Assembly: GCA_034766995.1 (NCBI GenBank)
Contig: CM068314.1
Coordinates: 34,570,708-34,634,707, forward strand
From: Acanthacorydalis orientalis
Taxonomy: Eukaryota; Arthropoda; Insecta; Megaloptera; Corydalidae
Reading direction: 5' to 3'
Length of the DNA stretch: 64,000 bases
This document shows, one piece after another, positions 23,940 to 36,263 of this stretch. Position numbers and translations under genes: made by a program. The notes beneath the pieces are model-generated. The model was not told the origin of the DNA and did no database searches. It saw nothing but the letters and a program-made list of their open reading frames with translations. The stretch's first letter is position 1. Each line of letters begins with the position of its first letter.

Positions 23940-24308
23940 CATTATTGTAAATATTTAAAAAAATTATTTATTGTACATTTGTCTCATTACTTTTACTTAC
24001 TTAACATTTTATGGGGTTAAAGTACAAAAAAATTTGAATCACTAGTTTAAGTAACTCTGCATGGAAAATACAGACATTTTGGAGTAATTAATATATTGTA
24101 TTTTTCATAATCGTATACAGTTTTTAAGTCGGTTAATTTTAAAAATATTTTTTTCTATTAAAATATATGTGAATACTTATTAAATTTATATTTTTCGTTC
24201 TGATATTTAAATCAGTATTTACTGTATGTCCACGTCGAATTTAACTAATCTTATAATTTAACTTACTAGAATATGCAAATCAGAAATCAGATCTCCATAT
24301 ATGAAAAC

Positions 24309-24309
<1 letters not shown>

Positions 24310-24357
<48 letters not shown>

Positions 24358-24375
24358 GTATGTACATATATACAT
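24310..24375. repeat. (TA)n with GTATATAT units
   Basis: TA array trailing into GTATATAT and GTACATAT words. Confidence 0.95.
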
Positions 24376-25340
24376 ATCTGAAAAGGTCTTATTTTATAAT
24401 TTTACATTAATTAAGTACATACTAAAACGAAAGTGAATCTTTCACAAAAAAAGAAGAATTAAACAACCTCCGACAAATCTATAAATTTATGACTTGTGTG
24501 CGGTGTGTGATGTGCATTTGAATAAAATTATGTGTAAATTTCAATAGTATTATATGTGGATTACTTTCTGGTGTCAACGAGATATTTAAAACTCGAAATA
24601 TGTTATTTTATGACATTAAAATAATTTACATATTTTATTGAGACACCGTTTTTATGAGTTTTCTGCTTGCAGTGATGCGGACGTAAAATGATACCAACAT
24701 AAAACGTTTTTATGTGCTGAACTAAAACTAACACTGAAAATTTTAAAAAAAAGATCGAAATAAAAATAAAGTAGTTTTATCTTCTTTGTAGTTAACGGAT
24801 TCTTATATGTTGGAATTATATAATCTGTTTATAAGTTTTTTAGTACATTGCTGCTTTTATGTATATAATATTTATGGTTTCAATTAAAATACATGTACAC
24901 GAATTGATAAAACAAATTCAATAGTATCTTTATGAGAACTGTTTTTACTGTAAAAATTGTTATATTTTTCCAAACGAAAGCTCTTGTTTAGTTAAAAATA
25001 TGACGAATAATTAATTATTTTTATTTCTCTGAAATCATACATTTTTTTCGAATGACACTTCATTGTAACACACTTCTATTTGTTCAACAAATAAAATTTA
25101 TGTGTGCAAAAAACTGTCACATTTGTAATTCGCAATTACACATCTCATTCGTTTCCTGTGTAGTCGAAATAACTGTAGCTAATTTAAATATGACTCATCA
25201 AAAACTGGCAGATGAAAAGAGGTAACTACTTTATTTGTATATGTACACATATAAATGAAAATTAAATTGTTAATGTGTGGATTTTGCACTTGAATTATAC
25301 TGGATAAGTATTTAAGAATAAGTGTGCTAGACATGCTTTA

Positions 25341-25346
<6 letters not shown>

Positions 25347-25402
<56 letters not shown>

Positions 25403-25403
25403 G
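25347..25403. repeat. (TA)n
   Basis: Pure TA array. Confidence 0.95.
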
Positions 25404-26863
25404 TAGTTTCACAAATCATAAAAAAGGTATAATGTAAATATTATTTCATGTATTTTATTTAAATATAATATATTTAAAATTAATAATATCGCTCATCTTC
25501 AGATATAAATTAATTATAATTATGTATATAAATAATTTTTTTAATACCTTACTAGTGTATATTTAGTTGTTTCAATAATAATTGTCGAGGAAAAAGAGAA
25601 TGAAAAAATTGGTCCAAACATAACGATCTACAGATTGCAACACATATTTGAGTACTTCAGTCGATTTGCTTATAATCCAATAGGTCTATGATTGATTTTC
25701 CAAAGATTAGTTTTTTAGTACTAGTTTGTGATTATTTTTAATTATATTCAGTTATTTAAAGGATTAGTGTGGGATTTATCAGATAACTCCGTTTTTCTAA
25801 AAATGAGTTGAGATCATTATTCTTAAGTACTCTTCAGTTATATCAATGATTTTCGACATTAGTGAACCAAACATTCATTTTTATTAGTATTTTACACCAG
25901 CCCTTTTATTCATTTGAAGTCAACTTCACGTCTGGCATTTACTTTACATTGTTTTAATCCATACTTCTACTTTCCAAAATTTTATATTTTTTTTATAATA
26001 AAGAAGATAAATATGAGTAAATATTTTATATCCATTTATGTAATATACTACTTATAATTAATATTGCTGCTAAGATGACTATAAATAAATAATTTCATTA
26101 ATTATGTTAATATATTCTTATTAGATATTTTTTCAAAGAAATAATTTTATAAGATTGTTGAAAGTTATGTAATTTAATTGTATTTGATGCTAAATTTGTT
26201 AAAATTAAAATTAAACGCCTACAAAAATCTTTAAATTTAATTTTAAATCTATTAAATTATATTATGAAAATTAAGTTTTATTACACAGTATTGTTTTAAT
26301 ACTGCGGCTAAATTGGCTTTCAGAAATTAATGATTTTTGGATCTAAAAACATAAAAAAGATCAGTAAATGATTATTAATCAATAATGAAATATTCAATGG
26401 ATTTTGTACCAAATAAATTGGCAATTGCAGAAATTTACACTCTAGAACTAGTTGATTACAAATTATAAAAAAATGACAGTATTAATTAAAGTGTAGCATA
26501 TAAGGTATTTTTATATTCTCATTACTTCTTTCTTTTGTCCTACGAAAAGAAATATATTAAATTTTTGATATGGAAGTCTTTGATATTAAGTTCTGTAATC
26601 TACCTCGTATTGATATTAATGTTTTGAAACTTATTTATTTTCAATTATTCTTTATTTTATATTACTTGAAAGTTTTTTTGAGTGTGCTTAATAAGATATA
26701 ATAATTTTATAATGTGTGATAATTATATTTTTTATGCAAGACATATTTTACATTATGTTGTTTATATTTGTTGGACAAGTTTTTTATTTGATAAAAACGT
26801 ATTTATTATTTTTTGTATGCTTGTATTTTTCTTTCCGTTACCTGCGACCTACACTGTGTTGAA

Positions 26864-26868
<5 letters not shown>

Positions 26869-26940
<72 letters not shown>

Positions 26941-26948
26941 CACACATA
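26869..26948. repeat. (TA)n(CA)n
   Basis: About 32 TA units followed by CA units. Confidence 0.95.
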
Positions 26949-28159
26949 TAGACATATACAATTCATTCTGTCCTGAAAAATAAACAATAAAAATTAGAAA
27001 ATATAATATTAAATCGACGAAAGTCAACGACTTGAAAAGTTTTGTAATCAGTAAATAAACTAAATTATTAAACTCAACATTTGAATTTGATATATGATGT
27101 GAGTTGTTTCCAGTACATTAAACATAATTTAATTTGTGATTGTTATTTCTAAAAATAAAGAAACTCAACATTGTTGTTAAAAGAAACATTAGTTTTATGT
27201 TCTCATAAAGACTTTACTAAACGTTTCTGTTCTACTGTAAAATAGCTCGAAGAACTTCTCTCAACCCGCTTGAAAGTATTTACCTGATCTGAAGTGGAAA
27301 CTTTTGTAAAGAAAACTAGTCTCGTGTAATAACAACGTTTTATATAAATAATTGTGATTGTTATTATTTATTTTTAATAGATTTTATTCATTTTTGCGTT
27401 TGTTTATAAATTATTTAAACATAGTTTTATTTAATTCCTTAATTTATGAACGTGTTGTAATCTGTTAGAAAATTTTATCACTTTTTTTTGTTCAGATATA
27501 TCTTTTATTTTGAATCTATAGAATTTTTTTAAAAAATGTTCTCAGAAACGCATGCTATGTTAAATAATTTAACGATAAATATTTTATGTAAAAATACTAT
27601 ATTGAGTTTTTTGCCTACTTCATTCTGTGTGATGCAAGTGAATTCTTCGAATCATAGAAAAGGAACCTTTACAAATTAATTTTCACACCTCATAAAGCGC
27701 ACCAAATTTTTCTTTTAATCAAAGTGTGTTTAATTGTTAAATTGATTGGTTACTGATAGTGTTAATTGGATTTTTTTAATTCGTTTGTGCAGAATTGAAC
27801 TGAATCGTAACTATTGTACAATATCAAAAACTATAATTGTGATATACAAAATGAATTCTAAATCAGACTTTTTATTATCGAAAAAATATTTATTAAAAAC
27901 ATTTGTACAGAATTATATTTTTATATTTCAAAAATTAAAAAAAAATACTTATTACTTTTCTATGTTATAAAACTTTCAATAGTTTGAAGACATTGATATT
28001 TTTTTCATTATACGAACGTATAAACTATTTAATAAATTGAGATCTCTTATTGAACCGAACGTGAATAATTTGAGTCATAAATAAGAAAAAAAAATCGATC
28101 GATTATATCAAAACCTCATAAAACTGCAACTAACATGTAGCAACAATGAACATATAACA

Positions 28160-28420
28160 TGTCGACGATAAATGAAAAACACTCATGGTGAACGCCATTA
28201 ACGTCATACGTGCAATATCGTATTTGCCGTAAATGACGTTATTTGGCACGAAGCCCAAACTACATATACACAGCTAAAATCGAATCTCGCTTTGGCACAG
28301 ACGTACGTAAAAGCTCTGCCGTTCATTAAGACTCTACGTTTAATGAAGATAATTAACCTCAGCGAATGCAATGTCCTTAATGCAGCACTCTCTGTAAGGG
28401 ATAATGATAATTCGTCTGCT
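28160..28420. other. GC-enriched island, unknown
   Basis: This is a CpG-bearing, less AT-rich stretch with two TGACGT-type words (AACGTCATACG near 28200 and AATGACGTTATT near 28233). No open frame or repeat signature was recognised. Confidence 0.3.
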
Positions 28421-28635
28421 TGTATCTCTTAGTAGCGGATTCTACAATTGTCATTTACCTGCCTCATAATAGTTTCAAATAATTGTTATTAATGCCTTTC
28501 TTGTAATATGATTCATTTTAATATGACAAGTATATTGCGCCGGTTATTACTTTGATAGTTATTAGTTGGCTAAATCACAAGAGAAATTTAATTTTGAAAA
28601 AAATATTTTCAGTTATATTTTCTTAAGATAAAATA

Positions 28636-28951
28636 TTAGCTTGATAGTAAAATAACTGACGTTTTTGTTTTCGGAATTCTAACGTTAATTTTTTTTCAAT
28701 GAGAGTGTAATTTTATCGTGTTCATGTTAATATCATTTTAAAGTGAATTTTTCGGTTTGTGTTTTGGTAACATCGACTTTGGTTTTATTGTAAATTGGGC
28801 TATTGAATCAAAGATGGAAAAGAGAAATTTTTTGTACGAGTTCAAAACGGGTGGTAAAGCAGCAAAAACTGGTCATAAACTAAACGATGCTTTTGGTTTG
28901 GGTACTGTTAAAGAACATACGATGTAATGGTGGTTCCAAAAATTTCGTGCT

Positions 28952-28953
<2 letters not shown>
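28636..28953 (+). mobile_element. mariner family A fragment, cut off by a (TA)n array
   Basis: It starts after a TA with TTAGCTTGATAGTAAAATAA, the left terminal repeat of family A. It keeps the leader and the start of the transposase helix-turn-helix: ATGGAAAAGAGAAATTTTTT, a VYEFKTGGKAAKT-like segment and WWFQKFRA, with an in-frame stop before WWF. The match ends at GTGCTAG, where a (TA)n array of about 49 bases begins. No 3' half or right terminal repeat follows. Confidence 0.7.

Positions 28954-29002
<49 letters not shown>
28954..29002. repeat. (TA)n truncating a mariner copy
   Basis: The array begins where homology to the other mariner A copies stops. Confidence 0.95.
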
Positions 29003-29006
<4 letters not shown>

Positions 29007-32000
29007 ATATGTATATATGCATTTTATGCATTAATAAACATTTTAAATTATAACAATTAAAAAAAAATAATAATTAAAAAAATAGATTTACATCCAAATA
29101 GCTATTTATCTCAAATAGACGATTTCTTCGATCAGATGTTTATTAGAAAGTAATTTTTGTTTGCAGTAAGTTCTTTTAAATAAAATATAAAATGGATAAA
29201 TCATTAACCTTAAACTGGTTGTTATAGATTAGTGTTGTTTTTGATATTTTTGATTCATATTTACATTGGAAGAAATAACGAAAAAAGAATTTGTTAAATC
29301 TTATTGTTTGCAAAAAGTAAAAATAATGACTGTCTCACGTAAGTGTTCTAAAATTGATCATTTAATTCAGAACAAGTAGACGCGACCTTATGTGAGTTTG
29401 CAAAAGGTATCCAGGTGATTCACGAAACTAAATAACTCTTAAACTCTTTTTAACCGACTATTATTAAATATGTTTTCTAATCTTTTCCTTAAAATAGTAT
29501 ACTTTTTTGACTATAAAATGTAAATACTAAAAACAATGATTTTTATGTGTTTATTTTATTTATTTATAATAAACATTAAATAAAAGAAATATTAAAGCTG
29601 TTTTTTATATGAAGTAATTTTTTTGCATGTTAATAAAACAATGGTGATATTTGTTAGTGAACTTAATATACAGGATCGCTATTCAAAAGTAAATATTGTA
29701 ATATTTACATTATTTTTTTCCTTTATTCCTCAGTCAAAAAATTCTATTAACAGTTACAGAATTGAGACGATTAAAGTGAAACTAAAACCTCGAATTGCCT
29801 GTATAGATTCAATTGTATTTGAATTGTTTCCATTGTGATTTCTAATTTAAATTTTCAGTTTAACAAACAAAATATAGATTTGTTATGAAAATGTAACTCT
29901 CGAAACTAATTAAAAGATTCAAGAAATGTTTTTCGGGTAACGAATTCAATATTTAAAATTACAGATTCACGATAAATTCAATAATTGTAAAAATTCCAAT
30001 TCGACAAATTTATTAGAATTTAAATTACTTATAAATTTGTATTATATGATTTAAACTTAAAATCAATAATTTCAAAAGTGAAAATTGGATTTATTTTAGA
30101 GATATGTTATGTGAAGAATATCTTCTCCTGTTTGTTATAACCATGTAATATTGGTTGATTTTCAATATATTTATGAGAAACATGGTTGTTCTTAATTTTA
30201 TACAATATCAAGCAGAAAAATCGTTTGTGTTAAAAATACATTATTGCATTTGAATATCATTAAACAAAATATCTAAAGTAAGAATAAGAAAATTAATAGA
30301 TTGTGTTCAAAAACAGACATACTATTGAACTTACTTTTTTAACTTTCTGTTTCATTTTTTTAAAAATATATTCACTACTAAGTGATTAGGTTCCTTATAA
30401 ATATGTCGGCTATTAGTATTGTATAATTGAGAAAAGATTAAGAACCTCTGATTTAGATGATCTTTTTCTTTAGAATGTTGTACGTTCGCCACGTTTTCTT
30501 ACTTTTAAAGAAATCTTTAAAGAGATGAACTAGTTGTAACAGGTGCAGCCCCTATTTGCTTACACATGCGTCCCGTGTCGTTTCTCTGATAGGTTTCTTA
30601 TATATTCAAAAGGCTTCGCTATCGAGCAAACAAATATCTTTTGTCATATTTTCTATCAGTTTGGGTACAAAGCATAAAGGTATCATACTAACGGGCTATT
30701 AAAATACAGGTCATAAGTTCAGTTCCGTTTAATATACGTTACTTTTTTTCTATTCAATGGTGTTTGTTACATACCGGATATATTTCCATTTTGATAAATA
30801 TCCAGTTAGAAATTACATAGTATTGAATTTTATATTTATGTTGAATATTTTCCTGTTCAATGAATTCATACAATAAGCACGAAATGTCTTCTTTGTTTAT
30901 TTACTTTCTAGAAGAAATGTATGAGTAGAAAAGGCATATTTCTCTCATAATATAAATTTCATTTTGATAGTACGAGCAGTGTCAGAAGTGATGCTAATAT
31001 TTATGTAGTATATATTAACAAGTGCTTATTAAAAATGGTTAATTGTAAATTAAAAAAAAATATTTAAATCTGTTTTCTTTTTATAAGGAAATAGTTGTAT
31101 ATAGTGAAAATATGTATTTACTATTTATTAAAACTTTAAATAAAAAACCAAAATTAGTATCTGTATAAATAATATGATAAAAAAATATGAGTGTATTTTT
31201 ATATGTAAATTAAAGATTTTTCTTCAATTAGATTAATTGCCAAATATTAAAAAAATAAACTATTTTCATGTGTACTTTTTCTTTTTCTAATATAATTTTA
31301 TTTCGTTATATTTCTGGTGAAAAATGAAAATAATTATAAAAATGAAATTAATAATCATCGCTTTTAAAGATACTTAAATTCATAACTTTTGACATTTATT
31401 GTGAAAAAGAAGTTTAGGTTGAGATTACAGATCTGAGTGTAAAATGTTGTAAGCTCAATGCGTATAAGCTGCATTCAAAAGTAGACAATAATAGTCTATT
31501 GAACGTTTTTGTATAGAAATTATTTTGTGGTTTGTTGAGGCGCCAAAATAGTTGTTCTTTGAATGTTTACTGTCCCTAACATGCAAGTAACTTAGCTAAG
31601 TCGCTCCGTATCCACCGTTCAGCAAAAATTCTTACTGAAATACTGAACATTCAGTTGGATGAATATAACGATTAGTACTGTGTTGAGTTGGAACATGTTA
31701 ACTACTTTGGAAAAGAACCAGTTTGTTGATATTAATTAATATACTGTTTCTTTTCGATTCGTATAAATTTTATTTTTAATTTATGCAAATTTGAATTAAT
31801 GCTAAACACCTATAGTAAAATGTAATAATTATGCAAATGGCAAAAATATACACTCAATGAATTTGAAACTGATTTGACCAGTTCTAAATTTAACCTTACA
31901 TACAACACTTTGTATTTTTTTTTGCAATCAGTATATATTTGCATATGGCAGGTGTGATTTTTTTATGATTTGTTTTAAATATCTTGTTATTTTTTTCCAC

Positions 32001-32514
32001 GCATATAAACATATGTAAGTGCATCCCTTGTCTCTTTCTATTATATACATACATATCAAATATATATATATATATATATAAAATGATTATAACCATATAT
32101 GAAAATAAGAAGCACTAATAATATAATATTGTCAAGTACTGTACGTCAAATACATAGCTTTTTGTGTTTGAAAAACTTAAGTTAGGATATTACAAAACTT
32201 TAGTATGGAATGAGCAATGGAATGTAGTGAGTTATGAGAGAAACGAAAATATGTAAGAATTCGGTGGAGACAGCAAAAGTTGTATATGCCTCTAGTACGT
32301 GCTTGCAATGATCGAAAAATTGTTACGGATAGAATTCAAATATAAAGAAAAAGTATATGTGAAGTTCAGAGAGCGTTAAAATATCAAAGAACTGCATAAA
32401 GCTCTATTACTACAATCTCTGAATGTGTTAGTAGTATGTATTTTGTTTGATCCAGTTTTGAATATTCGTATTTTAAACGAATATTGTATGTTTAGAGAGA
32501 AACGTTTGTGTAAC

Positions 32515-32519
<5 letters not shown>

Positions 32520-32589
<70 letters not shown>

Positions 32590-32600
32590 CACACACACAC
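32520..32600. repeat. (TA)n(CA)n
   Basis: Long TA array then TTTATA and CA units. Confidence 0.95.
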
Positions 32601-32774
32601 ACATATGTACGTGCTTTCTGAAATACACAATAGAAAAATGCAAATGTAGAATGTAACATACAACTGAATTTATAACAAAAATAGAAGTAAATAAAAAAAA
32701 TATATAAATAAAAATCTAACCTTATTTTTCTTTGTATTTAATGTTGCTGATATATCACTTTTATAAGTGTATAG

Positions 32775-33263
32775 CAGGGGTGAGCAATTTTTTCGATAAT
32801 GAGAGCCACATATACATTCCTAACATTTTTGAATGTCGAGTCACAGAAAATATTATTTTAAAATTGTATTTATTAATGTCTATTTTCCTGTTTATTTTCA
32901 CAGATATGCCATAAGAGTTGTACTTTCAAAGATATTTCTCTCAAAAATTTACAAGATAACCTGTCTCGAATTGGGGTTCATTGCATTCAGTAAATTTTAA
33001 TTAACAAAATTGTTTCGTTTCATATCTTTTTTAAGGATTTTCCATAACCATAGAGCTACCTTAAACAGCAGTTTGGACTATAACGAATATAGATGTTTGA
33101 AAAGATAATGTGAATTACCCGTTTATATATAAAATATTCTAATATTGGTACATACTATATTACTATAGATTATTAATATAAAAGTTTACGAAAAATGGCA
33201 ATGAAACTCAATATTGTTTTGGGAGCCGCATGCGGCTCGCAAGACTCAGTTTTCTCGTCGTTA
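32775..33263 (+). mobile_element. hAT-type MITE
   Basis: It starts CAGGGGTGAGCAATTTTTTC then GAGAGCCACAT, the common CAGGGGTG-GCAA start and GCCACA step of hAT elements. It ends with the 16-base palindrome GAGCCGCATGCGGCTC (33223-33238), then GCAAGACTCAGTTTTCTCG, a decayed mirror of the start. Near-identical 8-base flanks (GTGTATAG at 32767-32774 and GTATATAG at 33264-33271) fit the hAT target duplication with one mismatch. The 489-base element has no transposase code. Confidence 0.7.
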
Positions 33264-34299
33264 GTATATAGTATTTATATTGTAAATAAATTTTGAATTG
33301 TTGTTTTATTTTTGTACAATTAAAATTGTATTTACTCTTCTTAATATAGTTTTTTATTGTTTTTATTTCAAGTTTATTAGACATTTTTTATTTCATTCTT
33401 GAATTATCAACAAAGTTCACTTTTTATATTAATTATTGAATAACAGTGATTGGACACATATCGTTTATCTATATATCATCATTTTTTTAATTAGATGACA
33501 GGTATTACCAGACCATTATCGATCTGTTGTTTTACACGATAACCTTTTTCTAAAAATATTGTAAAGTTTTTTGTATTCGTGAAAGAAAAGAATCACACAT
33601 AGAACCAATTATTTTTTTTTTATTAAATTAATTAATACATACTTCCATCCTGAAAAAGTCAACTCCACAAGGGAAAGAAGGAAATATTTAAATTTTTATT
33701 TTCTACGATTATATTTAATATAAATATTTATTAAATGGTGTAAATCAGTTTGTTTATTATTTGAATTCGTTTGACTTTTTTAAAAAAATAAATTTTGTAC
33801 AAAATTTTATTTTATCATTTTGAAATAAAAATATGTTCATATACAGATGGAAAATTAAACAAAAATATAATTTTGTAGTAATGATAATTTTATAAATTTC
33901 TGTTTTTTTTTTTAATTTTGATGTTTCATTTATAATTCTTTATTTGTATTTTCATCTCATTTACTTTCACATATATTGCTTGTGTGCATTATATGCCTTT
34001 GAGTTTGCACGAATAAATATTTGTGTGTGTGTATTTGTAAATGCTATGCGAGTGTATGCATTAAATCCAGAAGTATTTAACATTTTGATATAATGGGACA
34101 GACGAGGAAAATTAATTATTTTCGTTTCTCGTCTGTGGAACAAGTCTGTTCGTCCTTGACAATAATAAGACTTAGTGTCATATTCAAAGCACAGCATCAT
34201 CTGATTTAAAACGAACGCTTCATGCATAACAATATACTTTCAGTGTTAACCGTATTCTATAAATCTTCCACTATTCAATAAACTGTTTGATTAAATCAG

Positions 34300-34640
34300 T
34301 GCGTATATACAGTCTATATACGCGTTTCACGATTGTGTGCGTGAGTTTTGCGTGAACACGTGCGTGCGTGTTTACGTATGTGTTTCTTGGTGTGTGCGAT
34401 AATCTGTTGATTGATACGTCTTTTCTGGTGTAGACAGACGCTAGGGCGGCACAGTGCAGACGTGAGAAGCATTCCAATTCGCGCATCAGCCAGACTTGAA
34501 TAGCAGCATCACTGTTAATATCAGCACATTTGAAACGTTGCGAGAGGCATCTTATTCATCTAATTAGCTCTCACGGTTGGGAAATCGATTTTTCTTCGTC
34601 TTCGTCAGAAAGCACTGTCAGTACAAGATGTAATAGAAAC
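34300..34640. other. GC- and CpG-enriched island, no coding seen
   Basis: This block stands out from the AT-rich intron by many CpG steps (for example GTGCGTGAGTTTTGCGTGAA, GCTAGGGCGGCACAGTGCAG). It has no transposon signature. Minus-strand open frames (33967-34227, 34271-34486) are short and resemble nothing I know. A regulatory element or unrecognised exon is possible. Confidence 0.35.
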
Positions 34641-35559
34641 AGTGTATCGTGTTTAATTATTTAGATGAATTACTTTGTGATAAAAATGTGTTTCTGATTA
34701 CAAATTTATTTAGTATCATCTGTGCTTTATTGCGAGTATAAACGGTTTTTTAAAAAAAAAATCATTGACAAATGTATCTATTTTGTCATTCGTTTTCGTT
34801 TTGAAGTCTATATATTTCATTTAATAACATGCACTGCGGAATGAAAGATAAATTATTAAAAATCGAAAAGAATGATTAATACAAATACTTTTTTTCATAA
34901 TATTGTTTCTATATGTTCATTCAAGTTGTTTCGTATTATTGACAAAATTTATTCAAACTTTTATGATAATCTTAATCTCAGTCAAACATTATATGTAAGT
35001 GCTTTTAGATTTCAATTTACGTCATATTATTTAGTGATTTGTTTTATTTAATGTGCTAATTTATGATTGGTTATGTAAACTATTTATTTTTTATTTTATA
35101 TGCAGACATGTGTATATGTGGTTATATATATATATATATATTCTTTACTACTTTATTATGCACACAAGCACTTTCCAGAAATAATGTCTTAAAATAGTGA
35201 ATTCTTGGAAATTCATTCTGTAGTTTAACTATTGTCAAACAGTATAAACTATATAATAGAAGAGAAATTATTATTTTAGCAATTTGAAGAATATTTACGA
35301 CACCTCAGTTATAAATAATGCGATACTTGATTGGTAATAGGTAAAAAAATCAAGGAAACACGTTTTTCTATTTTTTTTTCTTTTTTATTCATAGTAAATA
35401 TGACCCTCCTTTTTTACCAATGGACGATTTTATGATCGGTGTTATTGTTTAAAATATTATGTTTTTAAAAAAAATTAAGTAACATGTAAATAAAAATACA
35501 CAATATTTAATGTTACTCTTCTTGAAAAATATATTTTTTAATCGTTACATTTTCAAACA

Positions 35560-35900
35560 TCCAGTGAACCTTGTACACACCTAGATGTTGTCTCATCTCC
35601 ATGACCTTATCTGACCTGTGTATATACAAATTAAATTACATGCATTAAAATAATTCGTCGACCAATCACAAACGAGCACCTTCGTCGACACATCGCTCCG
35701 ATAGTAATTATCTCAATTGTTGCAGTTAAACTGCTTAACAATCAAATTCATGTACTGATAGACTAATCACTTTATACACCGGATGTGGGCTATTGAGGCT
35801 TCGCATTTCTCTCGAATGTCTCTTCGTGTTCTCAGCTAGCATGTTTTATAGTGATGAATGGATGTTGGCGGAGATGAATAAGGAACCCTGCCTGTCTGGA
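35560..35900. other. GC-enriched island with repeated TTCGTCGAC and hairpin
   Basis: TTCGTCGAC occurs twice (35654, 35681) with CCAATCAC between. ATTGTTGCAGT and ACTGCTTAACAAT form an imperfect hairpin near 35716-35742. There is no open frame or transposon signature. It is a candidate regulatory stretch by composition only. Confidence 0.35.
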
Positions 35901-36222
35901 AATTGTTTTGTTTAGGAAAGCACATCTTTGAAGTTAGGATTAAATAATGAGAATTAAATAAATAAACTTTAAACTTAAATGTATATACAGATGCATGCAT
36001 TTATGTATGTTTGTGTATATATATATATATATACATACATACACGTATGTATATGTAAACATATACGAAGGTACAATTCAAAACCATTTTATTGAAAAAA
36101 AATCTTTTGGAAGTATTACATCCTTGTTTGCTAAGATATTCATTTAGTATACTATTATTCTTATTAATATTTCATCATTTTTTTTTTAATCTATTTACAT
36201 ATTATACATTCCAGTCAAACGC

Positions 36223-36260
<38 letters not shown>
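36223..36260. repeat. (TA)n
   Basis: Pure TA array. Shorter TA tracts lie at 35125-35140, 36019-36032 and 37085-37102. Confidence 0.9.

Positions 36261-36263
<3 letters not shown>

Noticed and set aside
25164..25221. Exon-like segment reading EITVANLNMTHQKLADEKR
   Set aside because: Splice sites are common by chance in such DNA and no family resemblance was found.
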